The notes under the pieces are model-generated. The model made no database searches, was not told the origin of the DNA, and worked only from the letters and a program-made list of their open reading frames with translations. A DNA stretch of 64,000 nucleotides from Sphingomonas sp. NFR15 (GTDB lineage: Bacteria; Pseudomonadota; Alphaproteobacteria; Sphingomonadales; Sphingomonadaceae): assembly GCF_900103265.1 (NCBI RefSeq), contig NZ_FMWX01000003.1, forward strand, positions 310,001 through 374,000, written 5' to 3'. The position numbers were made by a program, and so were the translations under genes. Each line of letters opens with the position of its first letter. Position 1 is the stretch's first letter. Positions 49,918 through 59,088 of the stretch are shown piece after piece.

Positions 49918-50771
49918 AACTTTGCCGATTTGGCCCGGCCGGCGCCGAGCAGCCGGGTATCGTCGATGCCGACGGCCGCATCCGCGACCTTTCAGGCGTG
50001 GTCGCCGACATCGACGCCACGGTCCTGTCCGCCGAGGGCCTCGCGCGGCTGCGCGCGGTGGAGATCGAGACGCTGCCGCTCGCCGCCGAGGGCGCGCGCT
50101 ACGGGGTGCCGGTCACCGGCACGCGCAAGTTCATCGCGATCGGGCTGAATTATGCCGATCACGCCGCCGAATCGAACCTGCCGATCCCGTCCGAGCCGGT
50201 GGTGTTCAACAAATGGGTGAACTGCCTCCAGGGGCCGAACGACCCCATCACGATCCCGCGCGATTCGACCAAGACCGATTGGGAGGTCGAACTCGGCGTC
50301 GTCATCGGCACCGCCGCGCATGATATCGACGAGGCCGAGGCGCTCGCGCATGTCGCCGGCTATTGCGTCGTCAACGACGTGTCGGAGCGGGAATGGCAGA
50401 CCGAGCGCGGCCCGACCTGGGACAAGGGCAAGGGCTTCCCGACCTTCGGCCCGGTCGGCCCGTGGCTGGTGACGGCCGACGAGGTGGGCGATCCGCAGGC
50501 GCTCGGGCTCTGGCTCGAGGTGAATGGCGAGCGTCTCCAGAACGGCACCACGGCGACGATGATCTTCACGGTCGCGCAGATCGTCGCCTATTGCTCGCGC
50601 TTCATGACGCTGGAGCCGGGCGACATCATCACCACCGGCACCCCGCCGGGCGTGGGGCTGGGGCAGAAGCCGGAGCCCTGGTATCTGAAGGCGGGTGACA
50701 CGATCCGCCTCGGGATCGACGGCCTGGGCGAGCAGCGCCAGACCTGCGTCGCGGCGGCACCACGGCGCTGA
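49914..50771 (+). CDS. FAH-family 2,4-diketo-3-deoxy sugar-acid hydrolase
   Basis: The 285-residue fumarylacetoacetate-hydrolase fold protein has the core [16 protein letters not shown], metal ligands E124 and E126 ([11 protein letters not shown]) and D155 (VVNDVSERE), and [20 protein letters not shown]. In the non-phosphorylating fucose pathway this enzyme cleaves 2,4-diketo-3-deoxy-L-fuconate into pyruvate and L-lactate. It ends the operon; a strong hairpin lies ten bases downstream. Confidence 0.9.
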   Translation: MKLCRFGPAGAEQPGIVDADGRIRDLSGVVADIDATVLSAEGLARLRAVEIETLPLAAEGARYGVPVTGTRKFIAIGLNYADHAAESNLPIPSEPVVFNKWVNCLQGPNDPITIPRDSTKTDWEVELGVVIGTAAHDIDEAEALAHVAGYCVVNDVSEREWQTERGPTWDKGKGFPTFGPVGPWLVTADEVGDPQALGLWLEVNGERLQNGTTATMIFTVAQIVAYCSRFMTLEPGDIITTGTPPGVGLGQKPEPWYLKAGDTIRLGIDGLGEQRQTCVAAAPRR

Positions 50772-50780
50772 CGGCGGCGT

Positions 50781-50807
50781 GCGGGTGCCCGTCCGACGGG
50801 TGCCCGC
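50781..50807 (+). terminator. Strong hairpin after the fucose operon
   Basis: GCGGGTGCCCGTC and GACGGGTGCCCGC pair over 13 positions (two G-U wobbles in RNA) around a minimal loop. No T-run follows, so it would be a weak intrinsic or structure-dependent terminator, or protect the 3' end. The remaining intergenic DNA to 50975 shows nothing further. Confidence 0.5.
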
Positions 50808-50975
50808 GCGATTCCCGGTCTTAGCGTTCGCCGATTCGGTACTTCTCCAGACAACATTCTTGATGCCGATCAAGCCTTCCACCGCGTTCGGCGCACGTCT
50901 CACCCATTACAAATTGCCAAGCCCGGAGGTCTGAGCTTCGTTCTCGCACCCCAACCTTCGCGTAGAGGTGCGTAT

Positions 50976-51287
50976 ATGCTTTCAATGCCTTCGAAGACTT
51001 CAGCCGCCGCCATGATCCTGCTCGGGTCGGTCGGCCTCGGCGGTTGCGCCACCAAGGGTTATGTGAACAGCCAGATCGCCACCGTCAATTCGCGGATCGA
51101 CGGCATCGACGGGCGGCTTCATACCGTCGAAGGCACCGCTGGCCAGGCACTCACGCAGGCGCAGGCGGCCGCTGGGCAGGCACAGCAGAACGGCCAGCGG
51201 ATCGACCAGCTTCAGGGCCGCGTCGACGGGCTCGACCAGCAGATCCAGCAACAGCAGCAGCGGCGCCAGCGCAGGCCGCGCGGCTGA
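50976..51287 (+). CDS. Small lipoprotein with coiled coil
   Basis: The 103-residue protein has lipobox GLGGC with lipidated Cys at 24, followed by TKGYVNSQIATVNSRIDGID, regular heptads and a Gln-rich, Arg-rich tail (QQIQQQQQRRQRR). This recalls Lpp-like or OmpA-companion lipoproteins that link or space the outer membrane. GAGGTG precedes ATG 50976. The basic tail could contact peptidoglycan or another polyanion; that is inference. It is followed by an L,D-transpeptidase gene. Confidence 0.7.
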   Translation: MLSMPSKTSAAAMILLGSVGLGGCATKGYVNSQIATVNSRIDGIDGRLHTVEGTAGQALTQAQAAAGQAQQNGQRIDQLQGRVDGLDQQIQQQQQRRQRRPRG

Positions 51288-51346
51288 TCGCGGTAAGCCA
51301 TTAATTACAGTTGCATTCGCGAACGGCTCTGTTGAACAAGGCTATC

Positions 51347-52165
51347 ATGTTCACAGGGTCGTTTCGTATCGTTCGCCGCATGGGCTTGCTTCCTGCGGTG
51401 CTGCTCGGAATGTCGGTGTCGCCGGTCCTGGCGGCACCGACCACTCCACACAAACCCGCGCCCGCGGTGAAAAAGGCTCCCGCCAAGGGCAAGGCCCCGG
51501 CAAAGGGCGCTGTCGCCAAGGGCAAGGCCAAGCCTTCGGCCGCGGCGAAGCGCAAGGCCACCGCCAAGGCCGGCGAATCGCGCCCGGCGCCGACGATCAC
51601 CCCTTCCGATTCGGTCGGCCGCGTGCTCGGCTGGATCGCGGCGGAACATGACAATGGTTCGCTCCCCTATATCGTGATCGACAAGCAGGCGGCGATGCTG
51701 TTCCTGTTCCGGGCGAACGGCGAGGTGATCGGGCAGACGCCGGTGCTGCTCGGCATGGGCGTGGGCGACGATTCCTCCCCCGGCGTCGGTGCCAAGAACC
51801 TGTCCCAGATCGGCCCGGCCGAACGGACCACGCCGGCGGGCCGCTTCGTCGCCAAGTTCGGCAAGGCGTTCGGCCATACGCAGGTGCTGTGGGTCGATTA
51901 TGCCAATTCGGTCGCGCTCCACGCGGTCATCACCACCAACAAGAAGGAGCACCGCGTCGCGCGGCTGCTCTCGCCCACGCCCGACGACAACCGCATCAGC
52001 TTCGGCTGCATCAACGTCGGCACGAGCTTCTACACCAAGCACGTACGCCCGCTGTTCCAGAAGGCCGGCGGCGTCGTCTATATCCTGCCCGACACAAAGC
52101 CGCTCGACGATGTCTTCCCCCGCGTCCGGCTGCTGCCCTATCTGAGTGGCGAGCGGACCGAATAG
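51347..52165 (+). CDS. L,D-transpeptidase (YkuD-domain) with basic linker
   Basis: The 272-residue protein has a signal peptide (IVRRMGLLPAVLLGMSVSPV...LA), a Lys/Ala/Pro-rich linker (about 30-75), and a YkuD catalytic domain. Catalytic residues lie in VALHAVITT and RISFGCINVG, with the nucleophilic Cys. It would cross-link peptidoglycan or attach proteins to it in the periplasm. ATG 51347 is chosen; ATG 51380 is also possible. The upstream coiled-coil lipoprotein is a candidate partner. Confidence 0.88.
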   Translation: MFTGSFRIVRRMGLLPAVLLGMSVSPVLAAPTTPHKPAPAVKKAPAKGKAPAKGAVAKGKAKPSAAAKRKATAKAGESRPAPTITPSDSVGRVLGWIAAEHDNGSLPYIVIDKQAAMLFLFRANGEVIGQTPVLLGMGVGDDSSPGVGAKNLSQIGPAERTTPAGRFVAKFGKAFGHTQVLWVDYANSVALHAVITTNKKEHRVARLLSPTPDDNRISFGCINVGTSFYTKHVRPLFQKAGGVVYILPDTKPLDDVFPRVRLLPYLSGERTE

Positions 52166-52235
52166 GCCGCGACGTGGCCGCGCAACCGCCTTCGGGAACT
52201 GACAGCCCGGCCATGCCCGATCGGCGTATCGGCGC

Positions 52236-53624
52236 GTGAGCATCCCGCGATCACCGCTGCGCGTCGTGACGGCGACGGTGCTGGCGGCGCTGTTCGTCTA
52301 TGCGCTGGTGTCGCTGCCGGGGTTCGGAGCGCGTTGGGGCTGGTCCGCGGGCGGGGTGTTGCTGTTCGGGGCTTGGGCCGGCGCGGCGGCGGCGGGGGTG
52401 CGCGCGCTCACGCGGCGGCCGGGACCGGCGAGCCTGATCGGCATGGCGCTCGTCATCGCCGCCCTGCGGTTCGGGTCCGCGACCCTCGCCGATGGGCGCA
52501 TCTCGCCGGGCGATCCGCACGCCTATGTCGAGCTGGCGCGCAACCTCGTGCTGCACGGCGATTTCGGCGTCTATGAAAGCTATCTGAATCTCTATTGCCG
52601 CGCTTTCTACCCGCCGCTCTATCCGTTGCTGCTGGCCGGATGGGGCGCGGTGCTGGGCTTCTCGACCGGCTCGCTGCTGGCGTTCGGCACGCTGATCGAC
52701 GGCGCGGCGGCGATGCTGATCGCGCTGCTCGGCGCGCGGCTCGGCAGCGGCGCGGCCGGGTGCCGCGCGGCGTGGCTGTATCTGATCTGGCCCTCCGTCG
52801 TCCTCTCCGCGCCGCTCGCCGCCAAGGAAGGCTTTTGCGCGCTGCTGGTGCTCGCGATTGCGCTGGCGTGGCTGGGGGAGGGGAAAGGCTGGCGCGCGGC
52901 GATCGTGCTCGGCGGCCTCGCGGGGTTGCTCGCGCTGACGCAGCCGGGGCAGGCGCCGCTCGCCGCGCTGATCGGACTGATGCTCGCGCGGCGGATCGGC
53001 ATCAGGAGCGTGATCCGGCGAGGGCTGATGGCGCTGCCGGTGGCGGTGCTGGTGATGTTGCCGTGGTGGGCGCGCAACTGGCTGGTGTTCGGGATGTTCG
53101 TGCCGCTGACCAGCGCGGGGGGCTTGAGCCTGTGGGTCGGCAACAATGCGCAGGCGACCGGCAACTGGATCGAATATCCGCCCGGCTTGCGCGACCTGCC
53201 CGAGATCATCGTCGGCAAGCGCGCCGCCGCGCTGGCGGTCGACTGGATCAGGAGCGATCCGGCGGGCTTCGTGCGCCTCACGCTCACCAAGTTCGTGCGC
53301 GCCTGCGGGGTGAGCATCTTCGGCGTGGTACGGCTGGAGGCGATGAGCCCGACGATCGGGCGCACGCTCGCGGCGGTGCTCTGGCCGGTCTCGCATCTCA
53401 GCCATGCCGCGCTGCTCGCGCTCGCCGCGTGGCGCGCCGGATCGCGCGCGGTGCCGGGTGCGCTGCTGCTGTTGATCGCGGCATGCGCGCTCCAGCTCGC
53501 GCTGTTCGGCGTGTGGTTCGAATTCGGCGAGCGCCACCGCGATTTCGTGACGCCGTTCCTGCTTCTGCTGTTGTGCTGGCCGATCGGGCAGACGGCGGTT
53601 GGAAAAGCCGCGCCCACGCCCTAG
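52236..53624 (+). CDS. Multi-spanning glycosyltransferase-like membrane protein (GT39/ArnT type)
   Basis: The 462-residue protein has roughly ten hydrophobic helices. The first periplasmic loop contains DPHAYVELARNLVLHGDFGVYE, resembling the acidic D-x-Y/E loops of dolichyl- or undecaprenyl-phosphate-sugar-dependent transferases, and a later WLYLIWPSVVLSAPLAAKEG is typical of the family. It would move a sugar from a lipid carrier to an envelope acceptor. The start is GTG 52236. The FemAB-like gene follows on the same strand after nine bases. Confidence 0.75.
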   Translation: MSIPRSPLRVVTATVLAALFVYALVSLPGFGARWGWSAGGVLLFGAWAGAAAAGVRALTRRPGPASLIGMALVIAALRFGSATLADGRISPGDPHAYVELARNLVLHGDFGVYESYLNLYCRAFYPPLYPLLLAGWGAVLGFSTGSLLAFGTLIDGAAAMLIALLGARLGSGAAGCRAAWLYLIWPSVVLSAPLAAKEGFCALLVLAIALAWLGEGKGWRAAIVLGGLAGLLALTQPGQAPLAALIGLMLARRIGIRSVIRRGLMALPVAVLVMLPWWARNWLVFGMFVPLTSAGGLSLWVGNNAQATGNWIEYPPGLRDLPEIIVGKRAAALAVDWIRSDPAGFVRLTLTKFVRACGVSIFGVVRLEAMSPTIGRTLAAVLWPVSHLSHAALLALAAWRAGSRAVPGALLLLIAACALQLALFGVWFEFGERHRDFVTPFLLLLLCWPIGQTAVGKAAPTP

Positions 53625-53633
53625 CTTGGGCCG

Positions 53634-54773
53634 GTGAGCAGAGCCGACGTCACCGCCAGACTCGCCGACGGTGTCGCGTCGGTGCCCGCCGCCGATTGGG
53701 ATGCGTGCGCGGGCGAGGACAATCCCTTTCTCAGCCACGCCTTCCTGTCGATCCTCGAGGACTCGGGCAGCGCGACCGCGCGCACCGGCTGGCAGCCGGT
53801 GCCGGTGCTGGTCGAAGGCGGTGACGGCACGCCGGTCGCGATCGCACCCGCTTACGCGAAGAGCCACAGCCAGGGCGAATATGTCTTCGATCACGCCTGG
53901 GCCGATGCCTATGGCCGCGCCGGCGGCGACTATTACCCCAAGCTCCAGATCGCGGTGCCCTTCACCCCCGCGCCGGGGCCACGGCTGTTGCTGCGCGATC
54001 CGGCGCACGCGCCCGCGCTGATCGCCGCGCTCGAAGCCGTCACCGATCAGCACGGCCTCTCCTCCGCGCACGCGACCTTCGTCGCCCCCGACCAGGTGCC
54101 GCTGTTCGAGGCGGCGGGCTGGCTGATCCGCGAGGGCACGCAGTTCCACTGGCGCAACGAGGGCTATGCGAGCTTCGACGATTTCCTCGGCGCGCTTTCC
54201 AGCCGCAAGCGCAAGGCGATCCGCAAGGAGCGCGCCGGCGCGCTCGAAGGCGGCATCACCGTCCGCCATCTGACCGGGGGCGACCTCACCGAAGCGGCGT
54301 GGGATGCGTTCTGGACCTTCTATCAGGACACCGGCTCGCGCAAATGGGGGCGGCCCTATCTCACCCGCCGCTTCTTCTCGCTGCTGGGGGAGCGGATGGG
54401 GAACAAGGTGCTGCTGATGCTCGCGGAGCGCGGCGGCCGGCCGATCGCGGGCGCGCTCAACCTGATCGGCGCGGACACGCTGTACGGGCGCTATTGGGGC
54501 TGTACCGAGGAGGTGCCGTTCCTTCACTTCGAACTCTGCTATTATCAGGCGATCGACGCGGCCATCGCGCTCGGCAAGACCGTGGTCGAGGCGGGCGCGC
54601 AGGGCGAGCACAAGCTCGCGCGCGGCTATGCGCCGGTGCCGACCTGGTCGGCGCATTACATCCCCGACCCCAATTTCCGTCGCGCCGTCGCCGATTTCCT
54701 GGTGCGCGAACGGGCGGCGGTGGAGAGCGATCAGGAGTCTCTGGCGGAGCTTACGCCGTTTCGGAAGGCGTGA
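53634..54773 (+). CDS. FemAB-like/GNAT-fold protein (PF04339, former DUF482)
   Basis: The 379-residue protein has two GNAT-like halves: VPAADWDACAGEDNPFLSHAFL, YVFDHAWADAYGRAGGDYYPKLQIAVPFTP, then the basic ALSSRKRKAIRKERAGA and AHYIPDPNFRRAVADFLVRE near the end. The family is related to peptidyltransferases of the FemAB type, but its substrate is not known. The start is GTG 53634, nine bases after the membrane glycosyltransferase; the two may act together on an envelope component. Confidence 0.85.
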   Translation: MSRADVTARLADGVASVPAADWDACAGEDNPFLSHAFLSILEDSGSATARTGWQPVPVLVEGGDGTPVAIAPAYAKSHSQGEYVFDHAWADAYGRAGGDYYPKLQIAVPFTPAPGPRLLLRDPAHAPALIAALEAVTDQHGLSSAHATFVAPDQVPLFEAAGWLIREGTQFHWRNEGYASFDDFLGALSSRKRKAIRKERAGALEGGITVRHLTGGDLTEAAWDAFWTFYQDTGSRKWGRPYLTRRFFSLLGERMGNKVLLMLAERGGRPIAGALNLIGADTLYGRYWGCTEEVPFLHFELCYYQAIDAAIALGKTVVEAGAQGEHKLARGYAPVPTWSAHYIPDPNFRRAVADFLVRERAAVESDQESLAELTPFRKA

Positions 54774-55099
54774 CGCTCCGCCCCGCCACCTCCGATCCGT
54801 TCGTGCCGAGCGAAGTCCAGGCACGCGCCGGGAGCGCGGTGCCCGTGGCACGCACTTCGACAAGCTCAGTGCGAACGGTGTATCGTGGCGCCGTCAAGAC
54901 CGCTCGTGCGGAGCGTGGAGGCCGAAAGGGCTGGTCGGGTGATGTCGGCCCAGCGCATCGCCCCCCGTTCGTGCCGGGTGTGAGGCCGAAAGGGCTGGCC
55001 GGGTGATGTCAGCTTAGCGCACTCCCCCGTTCGTGCCGAGCGAAGTCGAGGCACTTGCTCTCTCGTCCGTCCCTCGACTTCGCTCGGGACGAACGGTGT
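54774..55099. repeat. Gene-free stretch with two REPIN-like elements and a 64-bp direct repeat
   Basis: This 326-bp convergent gap contains inverted pairs at 54797-54878 and 55027-55096. Between them a 64-bp direct repeat starts at 54918 and 54982 (each beginning GAGGCCGAAAGGGCTGG). No gene is visible. Confidence 0.75.
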
Positions 55100-57163
55100 C
55101 TACGCCTCGATTCCCATTTGCCACAGCACGAAGGCATGTTCCTCCGCTGCCTCGCGCAAGCTCTCGAACCGGCCCGATTTGCCGCCGTGTCCGGCGCCCA
55201 TGTTGGTCTTGAGGAACAGGATATTGTCGTCGGTCTTAGTGGCGCGCAGCTTGGCGGCCCATTTGGCCGGTTCCCAATAGGTCACGCGCGGATCGTTGAG
55301 GCCGCCCGAGATGAACAACGGCGGATAGGCGTGCGCGCCGACTTGGTCGTAGGGCGAATAGCTGCGGATCAGCTCGAACGCGGCCTTGTCCTCGATCGGG
55401 TTGCCCCATTCGGGCCATTCTCCGGGCGTCAGTGGCAGGTCGGCGTCGAGCATCGTGTTGAGCACATCGACGAACGGCACGTCGGCGATCACCGCGCCCC
55501 ACAATTCGGGATCGGAATTGACCACCGCGCCCATCAGCTCGCCGCCCGCCGAGCGGCCGGCGATCGCGATCTTGCCAGCGCTGGTCCAGCCTTGCGCGAT
55601 CAAGCCCTTCGCGACATCGACGAAATCGTTGAACGTGTTGGTGCGCTTTTCGAGCTTGCCGTCGTGATACCATTGCTGGCCGAGATCGTCGCCGCCGCGA
55701 ATGTGGGCGATCGCATACGCGAAGCCGCGATCGAGCAGCGACAGCCGCCCGGTCGAGAATCCGGGCGGGATCGCGTGGCCATAGGCGCCATAGGCATACA
55801 GGTAGAGCGGCGCCGAGCCGTCCTTCACGAAGTCCTTGGGATAGACGATCGACACCGGCACCTCGGTGCCGTCGCGCGCGGTGATCTTGAGCCGTTCGGT
55901 GCGGTATTTGCCCGCGTCATAGCCCGAGGGGATTTCCTGCACCTTGAGCACGGTCATCTCGCCGGTCGCGACGTCGTAATCATAGACGGTGCCCGGCGTG
56001 ACCATCGATTCATAGCCGAGCCGCAGCACGTCCATCGCATATTCGGGATTGTCGCCGAGGCCGGCGTCATAGCTCGCCTCGGGGAAGACGATGCGCTGCG
56101 GCGCGATGGTCGGATCGTAGCGGTGGATTTCGACCTGATCGAGCCCGTCCTCGCGGCCATCGACGATGAAGAAATCGCGGAAGCACGACACGCCGGTCAT
56201 ATAGAAATGCGCGGAGGGGGCGATCCGCTCCCGCCATTCGCCGGGCGCGTCGATCGAGGCGGTGCAGAGCCGCCACATTGGATCGGCATCGTTGGTGTGG
56301 ATGAACAGCGTGCCGTCATGCTCGTCGACATCATATTCGCGCCCCGGCTGGCGCGCCGAGACGAGCAGCGGCTTAGCCAGCGGATCATGCGCGGGGAGCA
56401 GATAGACTTCGCTCGTCACATGATCGCCGGTCGCGATGATGATCCAGTTGCGCGCGCTCGTCTCCGAAATGCCGACGCGGTAGCCTTCGTCGGCCTCGCG
56501 GAACAGTTCGATATCGTCGGCAGGATCGGTGCCGAGCCAATGCAGCCGGGCGTTGTCGGTGCGCCATTGCTCGTTGGCGAGGCCGTAGAGGAAGCCTTTG
56601 TCGTCGGCGGTCCAGACGATCTCGGACAGCGTGCCCGGGATAACGTCGGGCAGATGCTCGCCGGTTTCGAGGTTCTTGACGCGCAGCTCGAACCGCTCCG
56701 AACCGGTGTCGTCGATCGCGTAGGCGAGCAGCTTGCCGTCGTTGCTCACCGACAGCGTGCCGAGCCGGAAATATTCCTTGCCCTGCGCCAGCGCCGGCTC
56801 GTCGAGGATGAGCTGGTCGTCGCCGCCCGCGACGGGCTTGCGCCACCATTTGCGATATTCGCCGCCGGTCTCGAACGCGGTCCAGTACAGCCAGTCGCCG
56901 TCCTTCTGCGGCACCGAGGATTCGTCCTCCTTGATGCGCGCCTTCATCTCTTCGTAGAGCCGGTCGACCAGCGGGCGGTGCGGCGCCATCATGCTCTCGA
57001 AATAGGCGTTTTCCGCCTCAAGATAGGCGAGCACGTCGGGGTCGGTCACCTCGGGATAGCCCGCGTCCTTGAGCCACGCATAGGGGTCTTCGATGGTGAT
57101 GCCGTGCGTCGTGAAGCTGTGCGGGCGGCGCGCCGCGATCGGCGGCTTGGGTGTCTCGGTCAT
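55100..57163 (-). CDS. ptrB: Oligopeptidase B-type S9 serine peptidase
   Basis: The 687-residue protein has an N-terminal beta-propeller (HGITIEDPYAWLKDAGYPEV...) and a C-terminal alpha/beta-hydrolase domain. The nucleophile Ser is in GRSAGGELMG, the Asp in SGGLNDPRVTYWEPAKW and the His in GAGHGGKSGR. Oligopeptidase B cleaves short peptides after Lys/Arg in the cytoplasm, and no signal peptide is present. ATG 57161-57163 gives the usual start; the longer open frame to 57271 lacks support. Confidence 0.92.
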   Translation of the reverse strand: MTETPKPPIAARRPHSFTTHGITIEDPYAWLKDAGYPEVTDPDVLAYLEAENAYFESMMAPHRPLVDRLYEEMKARIKEDESSVPQKDGDWLYWTAFETGGEYRKWWRKPVAGGDDQLILDEPALAQGKEYFRLGTLSVSNDGKLLAYAIDDTGSERFELRVKNLETGEHLPDVIPGTLSEIVWTADDKGFLYGLANEQWRTDNARLHWLGTDPADDIELFREADEGYRVGISETSARNWIIIATGDHVTSEVYLLPAHDPLAKPLLVSARQPGREYDVDEHDGTLFIHTNDADPMWRLCTASIDAPGEWRERIAPSAHFYMTGVSCFRDFFIVDGREDGLDQVEIHRYDPTIAPQRIVFPEASYDAGLGDNPEYAMDVLRLGYESMVTPGTVYDYDVATGEMTVLKVQEIPSGYDAGKYRTERLKITARDGTEVPVSIVYPKDFVKDGSAPLYLYAYGAYGHAIPPGFSTGRLSLLDRGFAYAIAHIRGGDDLGQQWYHDGKLEKRTNTFNDFVDVAKGLIAQGWTSAGKIAIAGRSAGGELMGAVVNSDPELWGAVIADVPFVDVLNTMLDADLPLTPGEWPEWGNPIEDKAAFELIRSYSPYDQVGAHAYPPLFISGGLNDPRVTYWEPAKWAAKLRATKTDDNILFLKTNMGAGHGGKSGRFESLREAAEEHAFVLWQMGIEA

Positions 57164-57291
57164 GTGCGCAGACCTAGGGTGCGGGCGGGCCGGCGGCAAT
57201 GGCCCCCACGGGAAGCGGGCGAAAGCCCTCGCGTCGCCGTGCGCCCGCGCATACACTATGCGTTTCCGCACGCCATCCGCAGGACCGCTTC

Positions 57292-59088
57292 ATGTCGACC
57301 TATTCCGCCCGCCTCGCCGCCCTTCGCGACCAGCTTGCCCGCGACCGGCTCGACGGCTTCGTCGTGCCGCTCACCGACGAGCACATGAGCGAATATGTCG
57401 GTGACTATGCGCAGCGGCTCGCCTGGCTGACCGGTTTCCAGGGCTCGGCGGGGACGGCGGTGGTGCTGCCGCAGGAGGCGGCAATCTTCACCGACGGGCG
57501 CTACACGCTGCAGGTGCGCGAACAGGTCTCTGCGGAGGACTGGCAGTTCGTGGGCGTGCCGGCGACCAGCGTCGCCGAATGGCTTGGCACGCATGCCGCC
57601 GAGGGCGGGCGGATCGGCTATGACCCGTGGCTGCACACCAGCGCCTGGGTCGCCGAGGCGGGCCGCGCGCTCGCCGAGCGTGGCGCCACGCTGGTGCCGG
57701 TCGATACCAATCCGGTCGATGCGGTCTGGCCCGATCGCCCCGCGCCCTCCGACGCGCGGCTGGTCGTGCAGGACGACGCGGTCGCCGGGGCATCCTCGGC
57801 GGAGAAGCGCGCGGCGATCGCCGACTGGCTCGCCGAGCGCAAGGCCGACGCGGTGGTGCTGAGCGCGCTCGATTCGATCGCCTGGGCGCTCAACGTGCGC
57901 GGCCGCGATGTCGAGCACACCCCGGTCGCGCTCGCGTATGCGATCGTCGATGCCGATGGCACCGCCGAGCTGTTCGTCGCCCCCGAGAAGATCGACGATG
58001 CGGTGCGCCAGCATCTCGGCAACGCGGTGCGGCTGCGCGACCGCGCCGATTTCGCGGGGACGCTGGCGGGCTTCGCGGGCAAGCGCGTCGCCGCCGATCC
58101 CGAGCGGGCGGTGGCGGCGATCTTCGATTCGCTCGCGGCGGGCGGGGCGACCGTGTTGCCGCTGCGCGATCCGGCCGTGCTGGCGAAGGCGATCAAGAAC
58201 CCGACCGAGATCGCCGGCCACCGCGCGGCATCGGCACGCGACGGGGCGGCGCTGGCGCGGTTCCTGCGCTGGGCTGAGACGGCATTGCCGGCGGGCGGCG
58301 AGACCGAGCTTTCGGCGGCGGCGAAGCTACAGGCGTTCCGCGAGGCCACCGGCGTGTGGCTCGACAGTTCGTTCGACACGATCTCGGCGACCGGCGCGCA
58401 CGGCGCCAGCCCGCATTACAAGGTGACCGAGCAGTCGAACGCGCCGATCACGCCGGGGCAGCTCTACCTCGTCGATTCAGGCGGGCAATATCGCGACGGC
58501 ACCACCGACGTGACTCGGGTGATCCCGGTCGGCACGCCCACCGAGGAGATGCGCGACCGCTTCACCCGCGTACTGAAAGGCCATATCGCGCTCGCCACCG
58601 CGATCTTCCCGCCGGGCACCACCGGCGGCCAGCTCGACGGCTTCGCGCGCCGCCCGCTGTGGGAGGCAGGGCTCGACTACGCGCATGGCACCGGCCACGG
58701 CGTCGGCGCCTATCTGTCGGTGCATGAGGGGCCGCAACGGATCGCGCAGCCTTTCTATCCCGGCGGCGGCCCGTCCGAGCCGCTGCGCGCGGGCATGATC
58801 CTCTCCAATGAGCCAGGCTATTACAAGGCGGGCGAATACGGCATCCGCATCGAGAACCTGATCCTGGTCGAGCCGCGTGAGATCGCCGGGTGCGAGCAGG
58901 CGATGCTCGGCTTCGAGACGCTCACCTTCGTGCCCATCGAGCGCGCGCTGATCGTCGCCGAGATGCTCAGCCCGGCCGAGCGGGCGTGGCTCGATGCCTA
59001 TCACGCGCGGGTGCTCGCGGTGCTCGCGCCGCAGATGGACGAGGCGGAGCGGGCGTGGCTGGCCGCGAAATGCGCGCCTATCGGCTAG
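57292..59088 (+). CDS. M24B aminopeptidase P family protein, long form
   Basis: The 598-residue protein has the three-domain eukaryote-like XPNPEP architecture: two creatinase-like N-terminal domains (MSEYVGDYAQRLAWLTGFQG) and a C-terminal pita-bread catalytic domain. Metal ligands are the Asp pair in LVDSGGQYRDGTTDVTRV, the His in GTGHGVGAYLSVHEG, and Glu in LSNEPGYY and IRIENL. It removes N-terminal residues before proline. It is divergent from ptrB; both degrade peptides in the cytoplasm. Confidence 0.92.
   Translation: MSTYSARLAALRDQLARDRLDGFVVPLTDEHMSEYVGDYAQRLAWLTGFQGSAGTAVVLPQEAAIFTDGRYTLQVREQVSAEDWQFVGVPATSVAEWLGTHAAEGGRIGYDPWLHTSAWVAEAGRALAERGATLVPVDTNPVDAVWPDRPAPSDARLVVQDDAVAGASSAEKRAAIADWLAERKADAVVLSALDSIAWALNVRGRDVEHTPVALAYAIVDADGTAELFVAPEKIDDAVRQHLGNAVRLRDRADFAGTLAGFAGKRVAADPERAVAAIFDSLAAGGATVLPLRDPAVLAKAIKNPTEIAGHRAASARDGAALARFLRWAETALPAGGETELSAAAKLQAFREATGVWLDSSFDTISATGAHGASPHYKVTEQSNAPITPGQLYLVDSGGQYRDGTTDVTRVIPVGTPTEEMRDRFTRVLKGHIALATAIFPPGTTGGQLDGFARRPLWEAGLDYAHGTGHGVGAYLSVHEGPQRIAQPFYPGGGPSEPLRAGMILSNEPGYYKAGEYGIRIENLILVEPREIAGCEQAMLGFETLTFVPIERALIVAEMLSPAERAWLDAYHARVLAVLAPQMDEAERAWLAAKCAPIG

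Noticed and set aside
52251..54863. An 870-codon minus-strand frame opposite the membrane glycosyltransferase and FemAB-like genes
   Set aside because: Extremely Arg/Gln/His-rich with no domain; a by-product of GC bias.
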